This document shows, in pieces, positions 8,763 to 15,621 of a stretch of 64,000 nucleotides of DNA. The stretch comes from Streptomyces humi (GTDB taxonomy: Bacteria; Actinomycetota; Actinomycetes; Streptomycetales; Streptomycetaceae). The stretch covers positions 62,001 through 126,000 of the forward strand of contig NZ_LBMU02000058.1 in the NCBI RefSeq assembly GCF_001005085.2, written 5' to 3'. The notes below the pieces were generated by a model, which was given only the letters and a program-made list of their open reading frames with translations, had not been told where the DNA came from and did not search any database. The position numbers were made by a program, and so were the translations under genes. Numbering within the stretch: the first letter of the stretch is position 1; each line of letters opens with the position of its first letter.

Positions 8763-10127
8763 TCAGGCGCCGCTCTCCCGGAGCATGTCCGCACGCTCGA
8801 CGAGCTTCACGCGCTCGCGGCCCTGCGGCTCGCCCAGCGCCTTCTCGGCGGCGTCCAGCCGGTACCAGCCCTCCCAGGTGGTGAAGCGGACGTTCCGCTC
8901 GGCCAGGAACGCGTCCACGGCCTCCGGCGCGGGCGCCTCGGGGGTGTGCAGCCGGCCGTTCGCGTAGTCGTCCAGCAGGTTGGACACCGTCTCGTTGGCG
9001 TCGCCCTTGGTGTGGCCGATCAGACCGACCGGGCCACGCCGGATCCAGCCGGTCACATAGGTCGACCGGAGGTGGTTGCCGCTCTCCTCGACGACCCGGC
9101 CGCCCTCGTCCGGGACGGTGCCCGAGTCGATGTCCCAGGGGAGCTTCGGCAGCTTGTCGGAGAGGTAGCCGACGGCGCGGTAGACCGCGGTGACGTCCCA
9201 GTCCTTGAACTCGCCGGTGCCCTTCACGTTGCCGGTGCCGTCCAGGGCGGTGCGCTCGGTGCGCAGCCCGACGACCTTGCCGTCCTCGCCGAGGATCTCC
9301 GCCGGGGACTCGAAGAAGTGCAGGAAGAGCTTGTGCGGGCGGTCGCCGACGTCGCGGATCGCCCAGTTCTCCAGAGTCTTGGCGACCATGTCGGCCTGCT
9401 TGTTGCCGCGCCGGGTCTCGATCGAGCCGGCGTCGTAGTCGATGTCCTCGGGGTCGACGATGACCTCGATGTTGGGGGAGTGGTCCAGCTCCCGCAGCTC
9501 CATCGGGGAGAACTTCGCCTGCGCCGGGCCACGGCGCCCGAAGACGTGCACCTCCAGGGCCTTGTTGGCCTTCAGGCCGTCGTAGACGTTCGGCGGGATC
9601 TCCGTGGGCAGCAGTTCGTCCGCGGTCTTGGCGAGGACGCGGGCCACGTCCAGGGCCACGTTGCCGACGCCGAGGACCGCGACCTTCTCGGCCTCCAGGG
9701 GCCAGGTGCGCGGCACGTCCGGGTGGCCGTCGTACCAGGAGACGAAGTCGGCGGCGCCGTAGGAGCCGTCCAGCTCGATGCCGGGTATCCGCAGCTCGCG
9801 GTCGGCGGTGGCACCGGTCGAGAAGATCACCGCGTCGTAGAAGGAGCGCAGGTCGTCGAGGCTGATGTCGGACGGGTAGTCCACGTTGCCGAAGAGCCGG
9901 ATCTGCGGCTTGTCCAGTACCTGGTGCAGGGCCGTGATGATGCCCTTGATGCGCGGGTGGTCGGGGGCGACGCCGTACCGGATCAGGCCGAACGGGGCGG
10001 GCATCCGCTCGAAGAGGTCGATGGACACGCCGGGCTCGGCGGCCACCTCGGACTTGAGCAGGGCGTCGGCGGCGTAGATCCCGGCCGGGCCGGCACCGAC
10101 GATGGCTACCCGCAGGGGGCGCGGCAT
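8763..10127 (-). CDS. Ferredoxin-NADP(+) reductase, FprA/adrenodoxin-reductase type
   Basis: A 454-residue FAD enzyme that transfers electrons between NADPH and ferredoxin, typically serving cytochromes P450. The N-terminal FAD-binding Rossmann motif is VAIVGAGPAGIYAADAL, and APFGLIRYGVAPDHPRIK is diagnostic of the adrenodoxin-reductase-like family. The NADP-binding motif is VLGVGNVALDVARVLAK. The C-terminal GWIRRGPVGLIGHTKGDA segment is also conserved. The ATG at 10127 was preferred over an upstream TTG (10172) because GAAGGGAA stands at a suitable distance. Two P450 genes at 31.7-34.2 kb are possible electron acceptors through an unseen ferredoxin. The divergent promoter region carries candidate operators. 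Confidence 0.93.
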   Translation of the reverse strand: MPRPLRVAIVGAGPAGIYAADALLKSEVAAEPGVSIDLFERMPAPFGLIRYGVAPDHPRIKGIITALHQVLDKPQIRLFGNVDYPSDISLDDLRSFYDAVIFSTGATADRELRIPGIELDGSYGAADFVSWYDGHPDVPRTWPLEAEKVAVLGVGNVALDVARVLAKTADELLPTEIPPNVYDGLKANKALEVHVFGRRGPAQAKFSPMELRELDHSPNIEVIVDPEDIDYDAGSIETRRGNKQADMVAKTLENWAIRDVGDRPHKLFLHFFESPAEILGEDGKVVGLRTERTALDGTGNVKGTGEFKDWDVTAVYRAVGYLSDKLPKLPWDIDSGTVPDEGGRVVEESGNHLRSTYVTGWIRRGPVGLIGHTKGDANETVSNLLDDYANGRLHTPEAPAPEAVDAFLAERNVRFTTWEGWYRLDAAEKALGEPQGRERVKLVERADMLRESGA

Positions 10128-10192
10128 GATCAGGTTCCCTTCGAGCGGAGACAATCGATCGAGTGAAGGCAATCGATCTCGAACGGGAAGCC

Positions 10193-10216
10193 TAAACTAA
10201 GGCAGTCCTAAGTTAG
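10193..10216. promoter_or_regulatory. Imperfect inverted repeat resembling a DtxR/DmdR iron box
   Basis: TAAACTAAGG and CCTAAGTTAG flank a central CAGT, matching as an inverted repeat at 7 of 10 positions. The CTAAGG/CCTAAG cores resemble the TTAGG/CCTAA half-sites of DtxR/DmdR boxes, but several positions deviate. It lies 66-89 bases upstream of the reductase start. Just downstream, the sequence CAATCGATC occurs twice (10152-10160 and 10170-10178). Confidence 0.35.
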
Positions 10217-10238
10217 TACGCGGGTCCGGTCTATGACC

Positions 10239-10257
10239 TCATAAGCCGATCTTATGA
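10239..10257. promoter_or_regulatory. Perfect palindromic operator candidate TCATAAG-N5-CTTATGA
   Basis: Two perfect 7-bp arms with a 5-base spacer lie in the divergent reductase/epimerase region, with a further partial copy (CTTATGG, from 10272). Dyads of this size and symmetry bind dimeric HTH repressors. It is about 110 bases upstream of the reductase start and about 135 bases upstream of the epimerase start. Confidence 0.5.
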
Positions 10258-10391
10258 CCCATGCGAGGCTGCCTTATGGCCGTACGGCGGCCGTCCCGCC
10301 CGCCACCTGTTCCCCTCCGGCCCGCCATGCACCACCCTGTCCCCTGCGGCGCGCCGAGGCGCGGTGCGCCCGGGGCGTGAGGGGTGAGAGC

Positions 10392-11450
10392 GTGGACGTA
10401 CGCGGGCACACGACGGTCGCGGTGACCGGCGGCAGCGGATTCGTCGGCAGCCACCTGGTACGACGGCTGCTGGAGCGGGGCTACCGGGTCCACGCCACCG
10501 TCCGCGGCGCCGCGGGCCCGGCGAAGCTGCGGCCGCTGTGGGACCTCCAGGAGGCCTTCCCGGGCCGGCTCACCCTGTTCCGTGCCGACCTGCTGGCGGA
10601 CGGCTCCTTCGACGAGGCGTTCCGCGGCTGCGCGACCGTCTTCCACGTGGCCTCGCCGTTCCTGATGCCGGAGCGCATCGAGGACGGGCAACGGGACGTC
10701 GTGGACCCGGCGTTGCTCGGCACCCGCAACGTGCTCGGAAGCGTGGCGCGCACCCCCGAGGTGACGACCCTGGTGTTCACCTCCACGGTCGGCACGATCT
10801 TCGGTGACTACGCCGACGTCCGCGAGATGGCCGGCCAGGTGCTGACGGAGCGCTACTTCAACACGACCAGCACGGTGGCGGACAACCCGTACCACTACGC
10901 CAAGACGGTCGCCGAACGCGCCGTCCTGGACGCCGCGGCCGACCAGGACCGCTGGCGGCTCATCTCGATCAACCCCGGTCTCGTGCTGGGGCCCTCCCTC
11001 ACGCCCGCCTCCGAGTCCGGCAGCCTGTTCCTGCTGGACGAGCTGTTCAAGGGCTACTTCTGTTACGGCGCCCCGGACTTCAGCTTCACCACCGCCGACG
11101 TCCGCGACGTCGCCGACGCGCACATCGCGGCCGCGGAGAACCCGGCGGCCGAGGGCCGCTACATCGTCGCCAACGAGACGATGACGTCGTTCCACGCCAT
11201 GGCCCGGATCATCCGCACCCGTCACCGCTGGGACCCGCGGCTGCCGCGGACCGCGCTCCCGCACTGGCCGGTGCGCGTCCTCGGCCCGTTCTTCGGCCTC
11301 ACCCAGGAGTACATACGCCGGCACCTCGGCATCCGTTTCCGGGTGGACAACGGCCGCGGTGTCCGCGAACTCGGCCTGGTCTACCGGCCGGTCGAGGAGA
11401 CCCTCCTGGACCACCACGAGAGCTGGCGCGCGCGGCGGCGGAGGGTCTGA
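10392..11450 (+). CDS. NAD-dependent epimerase/dehydratase (dihydroflavonol-4-reductase-like, extended SDR)
   Basis: A 352-residue extended SDR enzyme. The nucleotide-binding motif TGGSGFVGSHLVRRLL is near the N-terminus and the catalytic Tyr-Lys pair appears in PYHYAKTVAE. The segment INPGLVLGPSLTP and the overall length match the DFR/cinnamoyl-CoA reductase/3-beta-HSD branch, which reduces ketones or aldehydes with NAD(P)H. The substrate cannot be read from sequence. A GTG start at 10392 behind GGGGTGAGAG was chosen because the conserved fold starts a few residues later; the frame extends upstream to 10254. It is divergent from the ferredoxin reductase. Confidence 0.88.
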   Translation: MDVRGHTTVAVTGGSGFVGSHLVRRLLERGYRVHATVRGAAGPAKLRPLWDLQEAFPGRLTLFRADLLADGSFDEAFRGCATVFHVASPFLMPERIEDGQRDVVDPALLGTRNVLGSVARTPEVTTLVFTSTVGTIFGDYADVREMAGQVLTERYFNTTSTVADNPYHYAKTVAERAVLDAAADQDRWRLISINPGLVLGPSLTPASESGSLFLLDELFKGYFCYGAPDFSFTTADVRDVADAHIAAAENPAAEGRYIVANETMTSFHAMARIIRTRHRWDPRLPRTALPHWPVRVLGPFFGLTQEYIRRHLGIRFRVDNGRGVRELGLVYRPVEETLLDHHESWRARRRRV

Positions 11451-11468
11451 CCCCGGGGTCCGTCCCGC

Positions 11469-13841
11469 TCAGGCGGGGCGGACCACCCGGTGGATCGCGG
11501 ACTCCCCGGCGTTGTAGATCGACTCCTCGCGGATGGACGCCCCCGGGCTCGGCGCGTGGATCATCGTGCCGCCACCCGCGTAGATCCCGACGTGGCTGTC
11601 GTTGTCGAAGAAGAAGATCAGGTCACCGGGCTCGACGGCGGCCAGCGTCATCGGGGAGCCGGCCAGGGCCTGCTCCGCCGCGGTGCGCGGCAGTGTGACG
11701 CCCGCGGCGCGCCAGGCGGCCTGGGTCAGGCTTGAGCAGTCGTACGACTCCGGGCCGGTCGCCCCCCAGACACACGGCCGCCCGATCTGCGCCCGCGCGA
11801 ACTCCAGCGCCTTCATGGCCTTGCCGGGCTCGGCCACGGCCACGGCCTGGACGAAGGCCCCGGCGTCGGCGTAGGCGGCGGCAGCCGGAGCGGCGGCCAT
11901 CGCAGGCACGGGAGCCGCGGGCACCGGAGCCACGCCGACGGGAGCAGCGCCGGCCATCTCCATCATGGGCGCGGGCATCTCCACCATCTGGGGCGCGGCC
12001 ATGGCCATGAAGGGCGCGGCCGTCATCTCCATCGGAGGTGCGGCCATGGCCATGGGGGGCGCGGCCATCTCCATGGGAGGTGCCATGGTCATGGAGGGTG
12101 CGGCCGTCATCTCCATCGGGGGTGCGGCCATGGCCATGGGGGGCGCGGCCATCTCCATCGCGGGTGCGGGCATCGCCATGGAGGCGGCGCCCATCGGCAC
12201 GGCGGACGTTGCCATCCCCATCGGCGAGGTGGCCATCGCGGCGGGAGGCGTCATCGTCATGGGAGCGCCGGCCATCGTCATGGGGGGCGCGGCCATCGCG
12301 GACTGTGCGGGTGGCACCGGTGCGGGCATCGGTGCCTGGGGTGCGGTCATCGCTGCCGCGGCGGCGTAGGCGCTCGCGCCGGGATGCAGGCCCGCGCCGT
12401 AGGCGCCCACGCCCATCTCGGCCATGGGCGCCATGGGTGCCATGGGCGCCGCAAGGTAGGCACCCGTACCGGGGGCGGCCTGCGGTACGGCCGGCATGAC
12501 CGCGGTGGGTGCGGCGGTCGCCGTCTCGTAGGTGGCGGCGGGGTATGCGTAGCCCTCGGGGGCCGGTTGCGCGGCGTAGGCGGCCGCGTACGCGGCGGCG
12601 TCGGGCGACATGGCCTGGAACGCGCCGGTGTCGACCGGTGCCGGGGCGGGCGCGGCCGCCGGGAAGCCGCCCGTGTTCATGGGTGCGGCGGTGGGAAAGG
12701 TGCCGGTGCCGGCGGGCGCGGCGGTCGGCATGGCGCCCGAGTCGGTCGCGGACGGCATCGGGAAGGTCCCCGTGGCCCCCGGCGTCATGATGCGGAAGGA
12801 GCCGGTGTCCGCCGGAGACGGGGCCGCGGCCGGGCCCGGGTCCATCGGTGCCACGGCCGGGAAGGTGCCGGTGGCGCCCGGCGTCATGATGCGGAAGGCG
12901 CCGCTGTCCGTCATCGGGCTCATGGCCGTGGCGCCGTCCGTGGCGCCCGGCGTCATGATGCGGAAGGCGCCGCTGTCCGTCATCGGGTTCATGGCCGTGG
13001 CGCCGTCCGTGGCGCCCGGGGGCATGGTGCGGTAGGAGCCGCTGTCCGTCATCGGGTTCATGGCCGTGGCGGGGTCCGTGGCGCCCGGGGTCATGACGCG
13101 GTAGCCGCCCGTGTCCGCGGTCGGGGACATGGTCTGGGCCGCGCCCGCGCCCGGGGTCATGACGCGGAAGGAGCCGGTGTCCACCGCGGGCACGGCGGGG
13201 AACGCGCCCGTGTCCGGCGCGTTCATCGCCGGCAGCACACCCGTGGCGGCCAGAACGCCGGAGTCCGTGCGCTGGGCGGGGATGCCGCCGATGCCCGTCT
13301 GCCACTCCTGCGCCGGGACCTGGGCCTCGGGCACGGGCCACGGGTTCCGGGCCTCCTGGGCGGGCTGCGGAACGGGAGCCGGCCGGGCGGCCGGGGCTTC
13401 GGGCGCCACGCCGGGCCCCGCCGTCAGCTCCAGCTTCGGGCGCTCCGCCGGGAGTTCGCGGACGACCTCGGCGTCACTCTGCCCGGACGGCCCCGCGGGC
13501 AGCGCGGGCCGGGCCGGGCCGGCGCCCTCCAACTGGCCGAGCAGGTCGGCGGCCATGGCGCTGACTGGGCGCCGCGGACCCGAACGGTCGGGCATCCGGT
13601 CGGTCGGCAGCGCGGCCGGGACGCTCGGCCCCAGCTTCGAGCGGGCCCCCTCGAACCACTCCCGGGCGATGTTGTCGAGGCCCGGGTCGTCGCGTCGCGT
13701 CCGCTTGAACAGCGGGACACCCCGTGACCGCGAACCCCCGCTCATCGCGCGTGTGGCGTTGTAGTTCCCGGTGGCGTTCTCGGCCTGGTCGTAGAGGCTG
13801 TTGATCCGCTGTCGAACCTCGTCACGGCTCTCGGACGCCAT
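11469..13841 (-). CDS. NlpC/P60 (C40) peptidoglycan hydrolase with long Met/Ala/Pro repeat linker
   Basis: A 790-residue protein with an NlpC/P60 domain at about 675-790: Cys702 in YDCSSLTQ, His750 in SHVGIY and His762 in MIHAPSP form the expected Cys-His-His triad of gamma-D-Glu-diaminoacyl endopeptidases. The N-terminus (MASESRDEVRQRINSLYDQ) resembles Streptomyces cell-wall hydrolases that share this conserved helical head, and no classical signal peptide is visible. Residues about 200-640 are low complexity: 23-residue repeats with TDSGAFRIMTPGATDG, then Met-Ala-Pro-rich repeats (MAMAAPPMEM). The gene is preceded by a ydaO-type riboswitch, which couples its expression to cyclic di-AMP. Confidence 0.93.
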   Translation of the reverse strand: MASESRDEVRQRINSLYDQAENATGNYNATRAMSGGSRSRGVPLFKRTRRDDPGLDNIAREWFEGARSKLGPSVPAALPTDRMPDRSGPRRPVSAMAADLLGQLEGAGPARPALPAGPSGQSDAEVVRELPAERPKLELTAGPGVAPEAPAARPAPVPQPAQEARNPWPVPEAQVPAQEWQTGIGGIPAQRTDSGVLAATGVLPAMNAPDTGAFPAVPAVDTGSFRVMTPGAGAAQTMSPTADTGGYRVMTPGATDPATAMNPMTDSGSYRTMPPGATDGATAMNPMTDSGAFRIMTPGATDGATAMSPMTDSGAFRIMTPGATGTFPAVAPMDPGPAAAPSPADTGSFRIMTPGATGTFPMPSATDSGAMPTAAPAGTGTFPTAAPMNTGGFPAAAPAPAPVDTGAFQAMSPDAAAYAAAYAAQPAPEGYAYPAATYETATAAPTAVMPAVPQAAPGTGAYLAAPMAPMAPMAEMGVGAYGAGLHPGASAYAAAAAMTAPQAPMPAPVPPAQSAMAAPPMTMAGAPMTMTPPAAMATSPMGMATSAVPMGAASMAMPAPAMEMAAPPMAMAAPPMEMTAAPSMTMAPPMEMAAPPMAMAAPPMEMTAAPFMAMAAPQMVEMPAPMMEMAGAAPVGVAPVPAAPVPAMAAAPAAAAYADAGAFVQAVAVAEPGKAMKALEFARAQIGRPCVWGATGPESYDCSSLTQAAWRAAGVTLPRTAAEQALAGSPMTLAAVEPGDLIFFFDNDSHVGIYAGGGTMIHAPSPGASIREESIYNAGESAIHRVVRPA
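11945..12300 (-). repeat. Met/Ala/Pro-coding short tandem repeats in the NlpC/P60 gene
   Basis: About 350 bases of degenerate repeats (units such as GCGGCCATCTCCAT and GCGGCCATGGCCAT on the plus strand) encode MAMAAPPMEM-like peptide units between the N-terminal region and the catalytic domain. The nested unit lengths are multiples of three. Confidence 0.8.
12860..13130 (-). repeat. 69-bp in-frame tandem repeats in the NlpC/P60 gene
   Basis: About four units of 69 bases encode the 23-residue unit TDSGAFRIMTPGATDGATAM plus SPM. The third and fourth plus-strand copies are nearly identical at the DNA level (both contain GGCGCCGCTGTCCGTCATCG), which points to recent duplication or recombination. 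Confidence 0.8.
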
Positions 13842-13861
13842 GGGGGTCGTGCTCCTTCCGT

Positions 13862-14062
13862 ACTCCGCCTACCGGGTTAGCTGTCGGGTTCGGGCGTGGA
13901 ACGGAATCCGGAAGGTATGCCCTACGGCCGCTGCCCTCGCGGGCCGTCGGCCGATTCACCCCAGTGGTCGGTTGGGTCCCCGGCTCCGGATTCGCCTCGA
14001 GAGGCCCGGACTCGGCGGAGGCCGCGCGGCCCGACGGGATTCGCCGGGGGGAGCCGAGCGGC
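13862..14062 (-). promoter_or_regulatory. ydaO/yuaA-type cyclic di-AMP riboswitch in the NlpC/P60 leader
   Basis: The leader RNA, read on the minus strand, carries the class hallmarks in order: a GGGGACCC segment, TGGGGTGAATC (about 13954-13964), the GTAGGGC element, and the highly conserved CCGACAGCTAACCCGGTAGG block (about 13867-13886), followed by GGAAGGAG and the start codon. In actinobacteria this class binds c-di-AMP and typically turns off cell-wall hydrolase genes such as rpf and nlpC/p60. The 3' conserved block is only about 20-25 bases from the start, so control may affect the expression platform close to the ribosome-binding site or an upstream terminator. The 14063-14194 segment upstream is AT-richer and probably holds the promoter (candidate -10 TAAGTT). 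Confidence 0.92.
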
Positions 14063-14194
14063 TTAAACGTCAACTTAGCCAACTTGTGTCACTCGTGTGA
14101 AGGTTGACGTGCGTAATGTCCGATACGTATTTGTGATGTTCGTCGTACTGATCGGAACGCGACCGTGAGGGACGGGAGTTCGGGTGCTGATCGA

Positions 14195-15424
14195 TCACAG
14201 CCGGACGACCACCAGGGCGGTGTCGTCGGTGGCCCCCTCCGGTGGCAGCAGTTCCCGCAGCACGGCGTCGGCGAGGTCCTCCGGGTTCGACTCGCGGTGC
14301 GCGCTGAGCGACCGGGCGAGCCGGTGCAGCCCGGTGTCGATGTCCTCGCGGCGCCGCTCGATCAGCCCGTCGGTGTAGAGGACGAGCGTCGCGCCGTCCT
14401 CGAACGCGGTGACGGCCTGGGGGCGTGGCACCGGGTCGGGCCGGGCGTCGAGCGGGGGATCGGTGGCCCGGTCGAGGAACTCCACCCCGCCGTCGGCGTG
14501 CAGCAGGGCGGGCGGCGGGTGCCCGGCGCTGCTGTAGGTGACCGTGTGCCGGGAGAAGTCGACGAACGCCGTGACCGCCGTGGCCGACTCGGCGCCGTCC
14601 ACCACGTGCGCGTACCGGCCCAGCACGTCGAGTGCCTGGGCCGGGCCGGCGGCGACCCGGGAGGCCGCCGTCAGCGCGCTGCGCAACTGCCCCATCACGC
14701 AGGCCGCCGCGAGCCCGTGGCCGACCACGTCGCCCACCGAGACGCCGACGCGGTCGCCGCCGACCAGGTCGACCAGGTCGTACCAGTCGCCGCACACGTT
14801 CAGCCCGCCCGTCGCGGGCCGGTAGCGCACGGCCGTCCGGTGCCGGCCCAGCCGTCCCGGTGCGGGGAGCATCGCCTCCTGGAGGGCGACGGCGACCTCG
14901 CGTTCCTGGGCGTGCGCCTGCCGCAGGCGGTCGTTGACCTCCTGCAACTCGCCCGCCCGCCGGTACAGTTCGCCCTCCAGGACCTGCGCCCGCCCGTCAC
15001 CCGCGGCCCGGCGGGCCCGGATCAGCTCGGTGACCTCCTCGACCCGGTGCACCAGCAGGACGACCTTGCCGTCCGGGTCCAGGACCGGCGCGTTCACCGG
15101 GCTCCAGTAGCGCTCGTCCCAGTGCCCGGGCCGGGCGGTGTCCTGCACGTCGTACCGCTGGAGGGCCATCGTGTCCCGCTCCCCGGTGGCGAGGACCCGG
15201 CGCAGTGAGCACTCCAGATTGCGCATGCCGGTGGCGGTGGAGTCGTCGGGGTTGTCGGGGAACACGTCGAACAGGTACCGGCCGACCACGTCCTCGCGCC
15301 TGCGTCCGGCCATGCGCAGGAACTCCGCGTTGGCGTCCGCGTACACCAGGTCGGGGGTCAGCAGTGCCACCATCCCGGGCAGGTTCTGGAAGACCGTCGC
15401 GTAGTCGATCTCCGCATCGCTCAT
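14195..15424 (-). CDS. PAS-PP2C (SpoIIE) phosphatase
   Basis: A 409-residue soluble protein with an N-terminal PAS domain (about 5-125, starting DYATVFQNLPGMVALLTPD), a short coiled-coil linker (about 135-175) and a C-terminal PP2C/SpoIIE domain (about 185-405). Metal ligands are visible in CGDWYD, GDVVGHG, YTDGLIE and ATDDTALVV. The ATG at 15424 is preceded by GGGGAGG; the frame stays open upstream but lacks conservation. The arrangement suggests redox, light or small-molecule sensing through PAS, with output to an STAS anti-sigma antagonist. It is divergent from the DUF1996 gene across about 197 bases. Confidence 0.93.
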   Translation of the reverse strand: MSDAEIDYATVFQNLPGMVALLTPDLVYADANAEFLRMAGRRREDVVGRYLFDVFPDNPDDSTATGMRNLECSLRRVLATGERDTMALQRYDVQDTARPGHWDERYWSPVNAPVLDPDGKVVLLVHRVEEVTELIRARRAAGDGRAQVLEGELYRRAGELQEVNDRLRQAHAQEREVAVALQEAMLPAPGRLGRHRTAVRYRPATGGLNVCGDWYDLVDLVGGDRVGVSVGDVVGHGLAAACVMGQLRSALTAASRVAAGPAQALDVLGRYAHVVDGAESATAVTAFVDFSRHTVTYSSAGHPPPALLHADGGVEFLDRATDPPLDARPDPVPRPQAVTAFEDGATLVLYTDGLIERRREDIDTGLHRLARSLSAHRESNPEDLADAVLRELLPPEGATDDTALVVVRL

Positions 15425-15621
15425 GACCGGGCCACCTCCCCGCCGGTTTCGAACCAGTTTCGCATGGAAAGCGAGAATTGCACCGGACGATCCGGCCCTT
15501 CCTCCGGCTGCACTCCGTGTCCGGGCGGTCACCCCGGGGGTCGCTTCCTGTGAGGTCGCCGTGAATTCCTGGTGTCGTTGAACACGGCCGTGCCGCGGCC
15601 CGTATGGGGCGGGGGATTTCC

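Noticed and set aside
10239..11417. Long minus-strand open frame antisense to the epimerase
   Set aside because: The plus-strand translation has the conserved SDR motifs; the antisense product is Arg/Gly/Val-rich without domains, a typical GC-rich shadow.
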